From Candidatus Omnitrophota bacterium (GTDB lineage: Bacteria > Omnitrophota > Gorgyraeia > 2-01-FULL-45-10): a stretch of DNA of 45,599 nucleotides. Below are positions 31,839-41,197 of the stretch, one piece after another. The position numbers and the translations under genes are program-made. The stretch spans positions 1 to 45,599 of the forward strand of contig CAIMPC010000072.1 in assembly GCA_903843285.1 (NCBI GenBank), given 5' to 3'. Below the pieces are notes generated by a model that saw only the letters and a list, made by a program, of their open reading frames with translations, was not told the origin of the DNA and did not search any database. The first letter of the stretch is position 1; each line of letters begins with the position of its first letter.

Positions 31839-33028
31839 TTGATAAAGTCAGATTAATGCATGTCGAGGACAGCCCTATAATAGCCGAGCTTATACGAGGA
31901 ATGTTTGCCAGCGAAAAAAGTATATCTGTCAATATAGAGCATTTTGTTACAGTAAGGGAGGCGATGGATCGTCTGGCTAAAGGCAACATAGACGTAGTGC
32001 TTACGGATCTTCAACTGCCGGACAGCGACGGATTGAACACATTTAATAGGATATATGCCGAGGCCCCCGATATACCGATAATAATAATGACGGGCACCTA
32101 TGAGGAGGAAGGGATAGCATTGACCGCCATAAAGAACGGAGCGCAGGACTATTTAAGAAAGAGCGAAGCCAATCCGGACACGCTCGTGCGGTCCGTGCGT
32201 TACGCGATCGAGAGGCAGTACACTAAGAACGAGCTGAGGAGGGTCAGCGCCGAGCTTAGTGTCCTGTATAAGGAGTTGAAGGATGCATACGCGGATCTCA
32301 AGACCACGCAGGAGCGCCTCGTCCAATCAGAAAAGCTGGCAGGACTCGTGAGATTTTCGGAGGGTATAGCCCATGAAATCAGGAATCCTCTGGGAATAAT
32401 CATCGGGGGTTCGGAGATCCTGGAAAAGAAACTGGATAAGGCCGACAAGGAGACGAAAGAATCCATAGAGATGATAAAGAGGGCGGCCGTCAGGGCGAGC
32501 GAAATACTAAAGACCTTTCTTGTTTACACCGTTTCTAGAAATAAGGCATCCGAGAGGATTAATTTTGGCGAGATGATGGAAGAGATGTGCTCCTCGATAA
32601 AGAAGAGCAAGATCGCACCCAATATTAAGATAGTAACCGATGTAGCAAAAGAAGATATGTGTGTTAATGTGGGGATAGATCAGATCCATGAGGCGGTGGT
32701 CAGTATATTCAATAATTCCGCAGAGGCGATGCCAAATGGAGGCACGATCACTATAAAGGCGTATAAGGGATCCGATTCTAAGATTTTGTCGGGCCGTAGT
32801 GCGTGCATAATCGAGATCGATGACACCGGGGTCGGTATACCGAAGGAGAACATGCCTAAGATGTTCGAGCCATTTTTTACAACGAGCCAACGCAAGCGGG
32901 AGGGTGCCGGACGCGGACTATTCGTCACAAAGAATATCGTCGAATCCTTTGACGGCCAGATAGTCATAGACAGCACGGTCGGAAGAGGAACGATCGTGAA
33001 GATTGGCCTGCCGCCCTGCAGTAAATGA
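31835..33028 (+). CDS. REC-histidine kinase (response-regulator/kinase hybrid)
   Basis: The 397-aa protein has an N-terminal receiver domain with the phosphoacceptor in VVLTDLQLPDSDG (Asp58) and MTGTYEEEG and K at the end (YLRKSEAN), then a coiled-coil linker, a HisKA-like segment with the phosphorylated His180 in EGIAHEIRNPLG, and HATPase motifs (NNSAEAMPNGG, DTGVGIPKENMPKMFEPFFT, GAGRGLFVTKNIV). It has no membrane segment. It is the first gene of the Wsp-like operon, in the place where a WspR-like diguanylate cyclase output would be expected, so it probably receives phosphate from CheA and relays it or acts as a kinase. Next gene overlaps by 4 bases. Confidence 0.9.
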   Translation: MIDKVRLMHVEDSPIIAELIRGMFASEKSISVNIEHFVTVREAMDRLAKGNIDVVLTDLQLPDSDGLNTFNRIYAEAPDIPIIIMTGTYEEEGIALTAIKNGAQDYLRKSEANPDTLVRSVRYAIERQYTKNELRRVSAELSVLYKELKDAYADLKTTQERLVQSEKLAGLVRFSEGIAHEIRNPLGIIIGGSEILEKKLDKADKETKESIEMIKRAAVRASEILKTFLVYTVSRNKASERINFGEMMEEMCSSIKKSKIAPNIKIVTDVAKEDMCVNVGIDQIHEAVVSIFNNSAEAMPNGGTITIKAYKGSDSKILSGRSACIIEIDDTGVGIPKENMPKMFEPFFTTSQRKREGAGRGLFVTKNIVESFDGQIVIDSTVGRGTIVKIGLPPCSK

Positions 33029-34548
33029 GCCAGTCACAGCTTAACGCAACGTTCCCGGAAGAGATAAAACTGCGGTTCAGGAGTTATATCAATAACAGGA
33101 CCGGGTTATATTTCAGCGGTTATGACTTTAAAGACATAGACTCGATAATAACCCATAGGATGAAGGTCTGTTCGTTCGATACCGTAATAGCCTACTATAA
33201 TTATCTTACCTCTTCGGAGAATAGGGAAGACGAACTCAGAGAGCTCTTAAACCGCCTTACAATAAACCACACGTATTTCTTCAGGAATGAACCACATTTT
33301 AAAGCCCTAAGGGAGAAGATTCTACCGGAGTTAATTTCGCGGAAGTTATCGTCATTGAGACTGTGTCGCAATGACAGTCGCCCGAGTATACGCATATGGT
33401 CGACGGGCTGTTCTACCGGGGAAGAGCCATATTCGATAGCTATGGCCATAAAAGATGTGATACCCGATATAGAGAACTGGGATATACATATACTTGCCAC
33501 CGACGCCTCGACCGATGCGCTTGATTTGGCAAGGAAGGGTATATACGGGATGAACTCCGTCAGGCTGGTAGAACCCGCCATAATGAGCCGATACTTTATA
33601 AAAAAGCGCGTATCCGCAAAAGAAGAAAGATATCAGGTCAGTGACGAGATAAAGAAGATGATCAGCATCGGTTTCTTCAATCTCATGGATGACGATTTTC
33701 CCGGCGGATTCGATATTATATTCTGCCGCAACGTCACCATATATTTCGAAACCGAGACGACTGCGCGTGTTATAAATAAATTCGAAACGAGCCTCAATGA
33801 TAACGGATATCTATTCATCGGGTATTCTGAAACTCTCCAGTATATATCCGATAAGTTCAGGATGGTCGACTGGGGGGATGCCATCTACTACGTGAAGATG
33901 AAAGGACATATCCATGCGCCGCGGCATAAGGGGCCCGAGCCCATAGCCCATGAATATAAACCGGGGTGGACATTCGAGCCTCCTCCGGAGGTAGAGATAA
34001 AATTGCCGGAAGCCCGGACGAAAAAGAGTCGGTCCGCTAAATTGAAAGAGTTGATTGATCAGGCAGTCAGATCTATGCACGCGAAAGATTACGAAGTGTC
34101 CTTATCTCTCATACGACAGGCACAGTCCATAGATGAGAATGATCCGGAACCCTACTATCTCAACGCGGAGGTTTACGCAAACCAGGGGAGGATCACTGAG
34201 GCAAGGGATAATCTGGCAAGGGTGCTCGAAAAAGATGCCATGTTTGCCCCGGCCTATTATCTTTACGGTTCGCTTTACAATGAAGAGGGGCATCTGAATG
34301 AGGCAGAGAGTAGTTTTAGGAAAGCGCTATACCTGGAAAAGGATTATCCGCTGGCCCATCTGGGCCTGGCCAATATATATAGAGAGCGGGGCATGATCGG
34401 TAAGGCGCTTCGGGAGTACAGAAATACGTTAACCGATTTGTCAAGATTAGGCCCCTATGATATAATTACACACAGTAGTGGCTTCAATGCATCTACGCTG
34501 TCAAGCGTATGCAAAGATAACATAGAACGGCTGAAGATGGCCGGTTAG
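33025..34548 (+). CDS. cheR: CheR-type methyltransferase with TPR domain (WspC-like)
   Basis: The CheR N-terminal domain (about residues 10-75), ending NHTYFFRNEPHFKAL, is followed by a SAM-binding methyltransferase domain: RIWSTGCSTGEEPYSIAMAI, ILATDASTDALDLARKGIYG, FDIIFCRNVTIYFE and YLFIGYSETL. A linker leads to C-terminal TPRs (about 330-470, LIRQAQSIDENDPEPYYLNA, EEGHLNEAESSFRKALYLEK). WspC has the same CheR-TPR plan. It should methylate receptor glutamates with SAM. A short insert (SSLRLCRNDSR) just before the SAM motif is encoded by a palindrome, described at 33351-33375. Confidence 0.93.
   Translation: MSQSQLNATFPEEIKLRFRSYINNRTGLYFSGYDFKDIDSIITHRMKVCSFDTVIAYYNYLTSSENREDELRELLNRLTINHTYFFRNEPHFKALREKILPELISRKLSSLRLCRNDSRPSIRIWSTGCSTGEEPYSIAMAIKDVIPDIENWDIHILATDASTDALDLARKGIYGMNSVRLVEPAIMSRYFIKKRVSAKEERYQVSDEIKKMISIGFFNLMDDDFPGGFDIIFCRNVTIYFETETTARVINKFETSLNDNGYLFIGYSETLQYISDKFRMVDWGDAIYYVKMKGHIHAPRHKGPEPIAHEYKPGWTFEPPPEVEIKLPEARTKKSRSAKLKELIDQAVRSMHAKDYEVSLSLIRQAQSIDENDPEPYYLNAEVYANQGRITEARDNLARVLEKDAMFAPAYYLYGSLYNEEGHLNEAESSFRKALYLEKDYPLAHLGLANIYRERGMIGKALREYRNTLTDLSRLGPYDIITHSSGFNASTLSSVCKDNIERLKMAG
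33351..33375. repeat. Palindrome remnant inside the cheR coding sequence
   Basis: GTCATTG (33351-33357) and CAATGAC (33369-33375) form a perfect 7-bp inverted repeat with an 11-base centre. Similar GTCATT...AATGAC ends occur in the intergenic repeats and at 40677-40690. Here it codes for residues between ISRKL and the conserved RIWSTGCSTGEE, in a position where CheR proteins tolerate length change. Confidence 0.5.
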
Positions 34549-34574
34549 AAAGTATCTGCCTATGAAAGGGTAAG

Positions 34575-35039
34575 ATGCACTTGCTATGTTTCAGTCTGAT
34601 GGATAAAAAGTACGCTGTCAATATAGACGGTGTGCGTGAAGTCAGGCGGATTAAAGAAGTTATCCCTGTTCCGGGAGCCCTAAGCTTTATAGAAGGCGTG
34701 GTAAGCTTAAGGGGAAAAGTCGTCCCAATTATTAATTTAAGAAAGAAACTTGGCCTCCCGACCCAGGAAAATAAGACCTTTCACAGAGTCCTCATCACAG
34801 AAGTCCATAAGCATATCATAGGCCTTGCCATAGACAGCGTCATAGGTGTCATCACATTCGATCCGGCCAACATTGAGCCGCCCGATGAAGTCCTGAATAA
34901 GGCGGATTATCTGGTCGGAGTTGGCAAATCGGGAAAGGAACTCACCCTGATTATCGACCTGGAAAAATTATTGACGAGCGATGAGAAGACTGGCATTTCT
35001 CATGTACATGGTAAGGTGCAGATCCAAAAGAAGGTATAG
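34575..35039 (+). CDS. cheW: CheW-like scaffold protein 1
   Basis: The 154-aa protein is one CheW domain: HLLCFSLMDKKYAVNIDGVR, EVIPVPGALSFIEGVVSLRG, KVVPIINLRKKLGLP and IIGLAIDSVIGVITFDPANI. CheW adaptors bridge receptors and CheA. ATG or TTG choices are limited; ATG 34575 follows AAAGGG. It is likely the WspB- or WspD-type component; two CheW genes are standard for Wsp-like systems. Confidence 0.93.
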   Translation: MHLLCFSLMDKKYAVNIDGVREVRRIKEVIPVPGALSFIEGVVSLRGKVVPIINLRKKLGLPTQENKTFHRVLITEVHKHIIGLAIDSVIGVITFDPANIEPPDEVLNKADYLVGVGKSGKELTLIIDLEKLLTSDEKTGISHVHGKVQIQKKV

Positions 35040-35046
35040 TTACAGT

Positions 35047-35562
35047 ATGGATGATCAGGAAAAGATAATTATCGAATCGGACGAAATTGATTTTGATGCC
35101 CAGATTGAGTCGAAGCCGACCATCCGCGTCCTGTCATTCTTTCTGGGGATCGAACATTACTGCATAGATATCGCTTCAGCAAAAGAAGTATTCAAGCCTA
35201 CCTCGATAACGAAGACCCCTAATACCCCGCCATTCGTTGTGGGCGTTACGAACCTGCACGGGGAGATAATACCGATATTGGATATAAAACATTTTTTGGG
35301 CCTGGAGCAGAAAGAGGGCCTCGGTGGCGCGAAGATAATAGCTACGGATGTCGGTAGGAATCTCATAGGAATCATGGTCGACGATATAGGTGAGGCGCTT
35401 GAGATATTTGAGGAATCCATACAGCCTCCCATCGCTACCATAAAAGGGGTATTGGCGAAATTTACTAAGGGGCAGATAGAGATCGGGGCAGATATACTTA
35501 TACTATTGGATCTCGGCAGTGTGTTGGAATGTGAAGAGATAAGAGACTTGAAGAAGAGGTGA
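35047..35562 (+). CDS. cheW: CheW-like scaffold protein 2
   Basis: The CheW domain follows a short acidic N-terminal tail (MDDQEKIIIESDEIDFDAQI): RVLSFFLGIEHYCIDIASAK, KTPNTPPFVVGVTNLHGEII, PILDIKHFLGLEQ and IGIMVDDIGEALEIFEESI. ATG 35047 is used because it starts 7 bases after the first CheW gene; an upstream frame to 34981 lies within that gene. The N-terminal tail distinguishes it from the first CheW, and it may link different partners. Confidence 0.93.
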   Translation: MDDQEKIIIESDEIDFDAQIESKPTIRVLSFFLGIEHYCIDIASAKEVFKPTSITKTPNTPPFVVGVTNLHGEIIPILDIKHFLGLEQKEGLGGAKIIATDVGRNLIGIMVDDIGEALEIFEESIQPPIATIKGVLAKFTKGQIEIGADILILLDLGSVLECEEIRDLKKR

Positions 35563-35631
35563 TATGGTGAAGAATTCAGCTTCGACTCAGGATAGCGGAG
35601 CGCTTTGTATCAGTCAATAGGAGAGGTGTAT

Positions 35632-37503
35632 ATGAAGAATATAATTTCAGGTAGCATGAAGAAGAAACTTTTGTTGGTATTTCTCATCATATCGTTGGCA
35701 CCTCTAATAATTACAGGTTTGATAAGCTATAACATGGCAAGCAGTGCGCTTAAACACCAGGTTGCGGAGAATATGAAGGCTATATCTCAGGGCAAGGAAG
35801 AGTCTATAGTTCGTTATCTCAGAACGAAGATAAAAGTGACCAGGAGCTTCGCTTCAGATTATCTCATACGTGAAATGTTAGGTAAGGCGGAGGATAAAGG
35901 GCCGGATGTAGCCCGGTATTCCGATGAACTGTCGAAATATTTGAGCGAGGATATGAAGCCCGTCGATCCGGATATAGAGCTGATACATGTGCTCGATAAG
36001 ACCGGAAAGATCGTAAGCTCTACCGATAAGGTCATGATCGGCGAGGATAAGTCCAAAGATCTATATTTCATCGAGGGTTTGAAAGGCGATCACGTGAAAG
36101 ACGCATATGTGTCGACCTCCGGTGCTGCATGTATTGCCACATCCGCCCCCATTAAGAGTAAAGCGACCGGAGAGGTTGTGGGCGTGGTAGTGTGTCGCTT
36201 TCTTACCGCAGAGCTCAATAAGATTCTTAGCCATACTGATGGCCTGGGAGATACCGGAGAATCGTATATTGTGAACAAGGATGGCTATATGATCACAGAT
36301 TCCAGATATCTCAAGGACACTTTCTTAAAGCAGCGGATAGATTCTGCACCGGTTGAGCTATTCCATACCCAGAAGAAAGGGATGACCGGAGTCTATAAGG
36401 ATTACCGCGGACAGATGGTGTTTGGGTCGTCGAACGGAGATGCCATAGACAAAGAGTTCGGCTTGGAATGGACCATTTTGACAGAGGACGATGTGCTCGA
36501 AGAGTTTGCTCCGGTTGTTCGTTTGCGCAATATCATACTCATCGTTATGTTGATAGTTACAGTTATTGTAGTGGGGGTATCCATGAAAATATCCGATACC
36601 ATAGTCAACCCGATAACGAAGCTTACGAATTTAGCCTCGAGTGCAGCCATGGGTGACCTTACGGCCAAGATTACCATAAAGAGTGATGACGAGATCGGTA
36701 TGCTGGCAGAAAGTTTCAGAGTGATGATAAAGAACCTCAACGAGATATTGACTAAGACCAAAGATGCCGCGGTTCAGGTCACCTCCGCCTCCGCCGAGAT
36801 TCTCTCAGCCAGTCAACAGCAGGCCGCCAGCGCCAGAGAGCAGTCCTCTGCTGTCAATGAGACAACCTCAGCCGCAGCGGAACTCTCAAAGAGCGCCGAA
36901 CAGATAGGTGATAATGTAAAGCAGGTAGCCATATCCACCAGTCACGCCCTTGCCGGAATGGCCAAGATAAAGGAAGCCATAGGCAAGACGAGCGAGAAGA
37001 TAACATCCTTAAGTGAAAAGAGTCAGCAAATAGGAAAGATAACAGAGCTTATAAATGACGTTGCCGACCAGACTAATCTATTAGCAGTAAACGCAGCTAT
37101 AGAGGCCGCCAGGGCCGGTGAGCACGGAAGAGGCTTCACGGTAGTCGCCGATGAAATACGTAAACTCGCCGACTCTACCGCAAAGAGCACTAAAGATATA
37201 ACAGCTCTCATCGAGATAATACAACACGAGATGTCGCACGCCATTATGTCGATGGAGCAGAGTATAATAAACGTCGATGAGGAGTCGAGGCTTTCGCAGG
37301 AATCTGCGGACAGCGCCAAAGAGATATCGATGGGCGCCACACAGCAGGTATCCGGCTCCAAACAGATCGCCGATGCCATGGTCAATATCAATGAAGCCAT
37401 GAAACAGATAGCCGCCGGGGCTACTCAGGCGCAGGCCGCATCGAAGCAAATGAATACCCTTGCCGCAGAACTTAAAGAAGCAACTGTCAAGTTTAAACTA
37501 TAG
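35632..37503 (+). CDS. Methyl-accepting chemotaxis receptor (Cache-HAMP-MCP, WspA-like position)
   Basis: Order in the 623-aa protein: TM1 (about 13-35), an extracytoplasmic dCache-like domain (about 45-290; [39 protein letters not shown]), TM2 (about 300-322), HAMP ([20 protein letters not shown]), then a long signalling coiled coil with the receptor tip [20 protein letters not shown] and [23 protein letters not shown] 35632 follows GGAGAGG; an upstream frame to 35605 is ignored. Cache domains bind small molecules. It probably is the main input of the CheA array in this operon; the ligand is unknown. Confidence 0.93.
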   Translation: MKNIISGSMKKKLLLVFLIISLAPLIITGLISYNMASSALKHQVAENMKAISQGKEESIVRYLRTKIKVTRSFASDYLIREMLGKAEDKGPDVARYSDELSKYLSEDMKPVDPDIELIHVLDKTGKIVSSTDKVMIGEDKSKDLYFIEGLKGDHVKDAYVSTSGAACIATSAPIKSKATGEVVGVVVCRFLTAELNKILSHTDGLGDTGESYIVNKDGYMITDSRYLKDTFLKQRIDSAPVELFHTQKKGMTGVYKDYRGQMVFGSSNGDAIDKEFGLEWTILTEDDVLEEFAPVVRLRNIILIVMLIVTVIVVGVSMKISDTIVNPITKLTNLASSAAMGDLTAKITIKSDDEIGMLAESFRVMIKNLNEILTKTKDAAVQVTSASAEILSASQQQAASAREQSSAVNETTSAAAELSKSAEQIGDNVKQVAISTSHALAGMAKIKEAIGKTSEKITSLSEKSQQIGKITELINDVADQTNLLAVNAAIEAARAGEHGRGFTVVADEIRKLADSTAKSTKDITALIEIIQHEMSHAIMSMEQSIINVDEESRLSQESADSAKEISMGATQQVSGSKQIADAMVNINEAMKQIAAGATQAQAASKQMNTLAAELKEATVKFKL

Positions 37504-37509
37504 AGGCAT

Positions 37510-39654
37510 ATGGCATTCGATAAATCAAAATTTGTAAAACAATATAAAGACGAGATGCTCGAGCACGTCCAGAGGCTCACCGACGGTATTCTGAAGCTGG
37601 AAAAATCCCCGGGTGACAGGGTGCTTCTGGAGATCATGATGAGAGAGGCTCATACCATAAAAGGCTCATCGGTGATGATGGGTTATAAGAGGGTATCGGA
37701 CATAGCGCATTCCATGGAGAGCGGTTTGGAAAGAGCGCTAAAAGAGGAAGTATCCCTGACTAAAGACCACTGCGATGTGTTATTAAAATGCCTCGATTCG
37801 ATAGTTCCTCTGCTTGAAGATAAGATCATCTGGGAAGCTAAGGGCATGACGAGGCCGTTCGTCGACGATCTGTGTAAAGAGGTAACATCGGTATTTGCCG
37901 ACAGACTTGAGGCCGCGGTGAAGTTCGATAAGATAGAGCTGGCGTGTCCCGTTCCGGAAGTCCATTCTGACCCGGCCGAACCGGAATTCAAGTCCAGGCG
38001 TGAAGAGTTTGCCGGCGCCGGCGAGAGTCTTCGCGTCGATATAGATAAGCTCGATAAACTGGTGAATCTATCGGGTGAGCTTACCGTAGCCAAAGTGCGG
38101 CTTAATGAACTGGTGAAGACACTGGCATTAAAGTCAGAATCGCAGCCTTCAGTGAAGGAGTCACTCGGGTCGATAGTTAAAGAATTCAGCAAAGTAGATC
38201 AAAATATTTCCCTGGCATCATCAAACCTGCAGGAAGAGGTTATGAAGGTAAGGATGATTCCGATATCTTATTTATTCGACCAATTCCCGAGGGCAATGCG
38301 CGACCTGGCCAGGAAATCATTGAAGGACGTGAATATCGTCATGGAAGGCAGGGATACGCATCTCGATAAGACTATCATAGACGAGATGAAAGATCCTATA
38401 ATGCACATTCTGCGTAATGCTGTGGATCATGGCATCGAGTCGACTGCGGAACGGTTGAGGCTGAAGAAGCCGCTCGCGGGCGAAGTCCTGCTTAAGGCAT
38501 TTCAAGCCGGCGCGCAGGTAATTATAGAGGTCTCCGATGATGGCAGTGGAATAGACATGGATAAGGTAAGGAAACACGCGCTGGACGAAGGTTTAGTTAC
38601 CAAAGAGAAGCTGGAGATCATGACGGAAGACCAGGTATTTCAACTGCTATTTTTACCGGGATTCAGCACTAAGGACGAGGTTACCGAGACGTCCGGCCGC
38701 GGGGTAGGGCTGGATGTAGTGCGTGAAAAATTATCTAAACTCAAAGGAACTGTGGAGATCGAGTCGAAGCGCGGCGCAGGCACTAAATTCATAATGAAGA
38801 TGCCTCTTACCCTCGCCATTACGGAATGCCTGCTGGTGGCCTCCGGGAACGATACTTTTGCTATACCGATAGACTCTGTTATAGAGACCATCAGGATAGA
38901 GCCCTCCACGATAAGGACCGTCGAGACGCGCGAGGTTATTACTGTTAAGGGCTGTATCATGCCGCTCGTCCGCTCCGGTGATATATTCGCCCTTCCGACC
39001 AAAGGTATAGCCGAACGTAAATATTTTTCCGTAGTAATTCTGCAGGCCGTTGAGAAGAGGATAGCGCTTTTAGTAGACGAACTCTCCGGAAGGCAGGATA
39101 TAGTCAGTAAGGCATTAGGAGAGCCGCTTAACAATATAAAATATATATCCGGTGCGGCAATACTGGGAGATGGCAGGGTCATATTGGTAGTCGACGTGGC
39201 ATCGATAATAAATTCTTTCGAAGGAGGTTTTGTAGCCAGGCGTATAATGCCGCAGGCACCTAAGGCCTCTGCCTCGGCGAAGAAACGTATCAGGACGATA
39301 TTGCTGGCCGAGGATGCCATGTCGACGGCTATGCTCGAGAAGAGCATCCTCGAGTCGGCCGGGTTCTCCGTGGTCATAGCCAGGGATGGTAGGGAGGCTC
39401 TCGAGAAATCCTTTCAGGAGAAGTTTGACCTGGTCATAACAGATATATTAATGCCTAGGATGGATGGGTTCGAATTGACGACGGCGCTGAGGAAAGAAAA
39501 GCTATATAAGGATATCCCTATAATAATAGTTACCACCAGAGAGAGCGACGCCGATAAGAGGCGCGGTCTCGAATGCGGAGCTGATGCGTATATATTGAAG
39601 AGTGAGTTCACATCGGAAGGTTTACTGAATACTATAGAACGGTTGATAGGATGA
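37510..39654 (+). CDS. cheA: Hybrid CheA histidine kinase with C-terminal receiver (WspE-like)
   Basis: The 714-aa protein has an N-terminal HPt domain with the phosphorylated His48 in REAHTIKGSSVMMG, then a dimerisation domain (VDIDKLDKLVNLSGELTVAK), the HATPase (HILRNAVDHGIESTAERLRL, DDGSGIDMDKV, GFSTKDEVTETSGRGVGLDV), a CheW-like regulatory domain (TECLLVASGNDTFAIPIDSV) and a receiver with Asp645 in FDLVITDILMPRMDG. A CheA fused to REC is the WspE plan. Transfer may go His48 to its own REC, to CheB and to the REC-histidine kinase. It ends 4 bases inside cheB. Confidence 0.95.
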   Translation: MAFDKSKFVKQYKDEMLEHVQRLTDGILKLEKSPGDRVLLEIMMREAHTIKGSSVMMGYKRVSDIAHSMESGLERALKEEVSLTKDHCDVLLKCLDSIVPLLEDKIIWEAKGMTRPFVDDLCKEVTSVFADRLEAAVKFDKIELACPVPEVHSDPAEPEFKSRREEFAGAGESLRVDIDKLDKLVNLSGELTVAKVRLNELVKTLALKSESQPSVKESLGSIVKEFSKVDQNISLASSNLQEEVMKVRMIPISYLFDQFPRAMRDLARKSLKDVNIVMEGRDTHLDKTIIDEMKDPIMHILRNAVDHGIESTAERLRLKKPLAGEVLLKAFQAGAQVIIEVSDDGSGIDMDKVRKHALDEGLVTKEKLEIMTEDQVFQLLFLPGFSTKDEVTETSGRGVGLDVVREKLSKLKGTVEIESKRGAGTKFIMKMPLTLAITECLLVASGNDTFAIPIDSVIETIRIEPSTIRTVETREVITVKGCIMPLVRSGDIFALPTKGIAERKYFSVVILQAVEKRIALLVDELSGRQDIVSKALGEPLNNIKYISGAAILGDGRVILVVDVASIINSFEGGFVARRIMPQAPKASASAKKRIRTILLAEDAMSTAMLEKSILESAGFSVVIARDGREALEKSFQEKFDLVITDILMPRMDGFELTTALRKEKLYKDIPIIIVTTRESDADKRRGLECGADAYILKSEFTSEGLLNTIERLIG

Positions 39655-40670
39655 ACCAGAATAAAAAGATACGAGTTTTAATCGTCGACGACTCGATCCT
39701 GATGAGGGAGGCCATTAAGAATATTCTCGAACAGGACATCTCTATAGAGATCGTCGGTATGGCAAGTGACGGAAAGGAAGGGGTCCAGAAGGCCCTCGTG
39801 CTGAAACCGGATGTAATCACTATGGACCTGAGGATGCCGATAATGACCGGGTTCGAAGCGATTCAGAATATAATGTCGGGCCTCCCAATCCCAATCGTGG
39901 TTGTCTCAAGCATGGATTCTACCGTAGTCATGAAGGCCCTGTCTATAGGAGCTATGGACTTCGTGGCGATCTCCGGAGATATCGACGTTATAGCGAAAGA
40001 TCTCATCAGTAAGGTTAAGATAGCATCGCGCGTAAAAGCCCTCAGACGTCTCAGTGTTAAACCGTATATTCAGAAGGTGCCTAAACCGCCGAGAGGCAAG
40101 GCCGCATCAAAGATGATAGCGATAGGTGTATCTACCGGCGGTCCGCAATCTCTTCAGGAAATATTTTCAAATCTGCCGCACGATTTTCGCGCGGGTATGC
40201 TCGTGGTACAGCACATGTCGAAGGGCTTCATAGAGGGGCTGGCGGAATGGTTAAATATGACATCACACCTTCATGTGCAAGTAGCCAGGGCCGGAGACAT
40301 AGTGTCACCGGGCACCATAATGATCGCGCCCGACGATTACCATATCAGGATAGACAGCGAAGGCAGGCTGACCCTGCATGAAAATGCCGACAAGGCCGTA
40401 TTGCACGTGCCATCGATAGGGCTTATGATGAAGTCGGTTGCGGAGGCATTTGGTGAGGATGCGATAGGTGTTATAATGACAGGCATGGGCACGGATGGCG
40501 TTGAAGGAATAAGGGCGATAAAGGGCTCCGGAGGCAGGACGATAGCGCAGGATGAGCATACGTCGGTAGTCTTTGGGATGAATAAAGCCGCAATAGATTC
40601 CGGATCTATAGATGAGGTATTGCCGCTCGGCGGTATCGCTAAGCGTCTCGTAGAATTGGTTAAAGAGTAG
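39651..40670 (+). CDS. cheB: CheB-type receptor methylesterase/response regulator (WspF-like)
   Basis: Receiver with Asp59 in VITMDLRMPIMTGFEA and the catalytic CheB domain: Ser in GVSTGGPQSLQEIF, His in VVQHMSKGFIEGLAEWL and Asp in VIMTGMGTDGVEGIRAIKG, giving the Ser-His-Asp triad. The 339 aa length is normal. Phosphorylation by CheA should activate removal of receptor methyl groups, opposing CheR. It closes the chemosensory operon; no CheY, CheC, CheD or flagellar genes are present. Confidence 0.95.
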   Translation: MNQNKKIRVLIVDDSILMREAIKNILEQDISIEIVGMASDGKEGVQKALVLKPDVITMDLRMPIMTGFEAIQNIMSGLPIPIVVVSSMDSTVVMKALSIGAMDFVAISGDIDVIAKDLISKVKIASRVKALRRLSVKPYIQKVPKPPRGKAASKMIAIGVSTGGPQSLQEIFSNLPHDFRAGMLVVQHMSKGFIEGLAEWLNMTSHLHVQVARAGDIVSPGTIMIAPDDYHIRIDSEGRLTLHENADKAVLHVPSIGLMMKSVAEAFGEDAIGVIMTGMGTDGVEGIRAIKGSGGRTIAQDEHTSVVFGMNKAAIDSGSIDEVLPLGGIAKRLVELVKE

Positions 40671-40676
40671 AGAAAT

Positions 40677-40690
40677 GTCATTGCAATGAC
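40677..40690. repeat. Perfect palindrome after cheB
   Basis: GTCATTGCAATGAC is a 14-bp perfect palindrome 7 bases after the cheB stop. It shares the GTCATT/AATGAC arms of the palindrome in cheR and of the longer dispersed repeats, and lacks a T run, so it is not a standard terminator. Confidence 0.6.
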
Positions 40691-40739
40691 GGGTTCCTTT
40701 ATTACAGCAGTAAAATTCATAAAGAAGGAGGTGATTTAT

Positions 40740-41105
40740 ATGAAGAAGTTTGCGATAGTTGTTGTGGCGCTTATTATGGCCGCATCTTTATGCTATGCCA
40801 GCTGTGGTCAGTGCGATAAGCCGAAAGCTACTGAACCTGTAGGCGCAGTGGTAGAGACCGGAGGCGTGATAGTCGGTAAATTTACGTCGGTAATCGAGAA
40901 GAGCCTTGGCGGCGGCAAGAAGGATAATTCTCTCGTCTTGGCCGAGGACAATGGCAAGACTAAGATTATTCCACTAGACAATGCAGTAAAGTGCCTGGAT
41001 AGCGGGTTCAATGCTCTTACCTTGAACCAACTTGAAGGTAAAAAGGTTGCAGTGGATGTCTCGAAAGATAGCGGGAAAGTCACGAAGGTGCAGGAAGTGA
41101 AGTAA
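40740..41105 (+). CDS. Small exported protein (121 aa)
   Basis: A near-perfect Shine-Dalgarno AAGGAGGTGATT lies before ATG 40740, implying strong expression. A signal peptide (MKKFAIVVVALIMAASLCYA) is followed by SCGQCDKP, and then by a beta-rich domain (VIVGKFTSVIEKSLGGGKKD, LNQLEGKKVAVDVSKDSGKV). The Cys after CYAS is close to a lipobox but Y sits at -3, so lipidation is doubtful. The domain looks like a small OB- or KOW-like beta fold, with no family named. The frame extends back to 40686, where no ribosome binding site is seen. Confidence 0.75.
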   Translation: MKKFAIVVVALIMAASLCYASCGQCDKPKATEPVGAVVETGGVIVGKFTSVIEKSLGGGKKDNSLVLAEDNGKTKIIPLDNAVKCLDSGFNALTLNQLEGKKVAVDVSKDSGKVTKVQEVK

Positions 41106-41120
41106 TATTGGAGTATTGGC

Positions 41121-41150
41121 TCGTAGGGCACCTTTAAGGGTGCCCTACGA
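41121..41150. terminator. Strong hairpin after the small exported protein gene
   Basis: An 11-bp stem CGTAGGGCACC (41122-41132) / GGTGCCCTACG (41139-41149) with a TTTAAG-type loop. Only ACTTTCA follows, so it may be a weak terminator or a 3'-end stabiliser. Confidence 0.5.
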
Positions 41151-41197
41151 CTTTCACAGTGAAGACAATAGTAAATAACCATGGGAAGGTGTTTAAT

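Noticed and set aside
38640..39377. 245-codon minus-strand frame opposite cheA
   Set aside because: The plus strand encodes the highly conserved CheA domains; the antisense frame is Ser/Ile-rich low-complexity sequence typical of shadows.
40741..40830. Lipoprotein assignment for the small exported protein
   Set aside because: The residue three before the Cys is Tyr, which does not fit a lipobox; a plain signal peptide is more likely.
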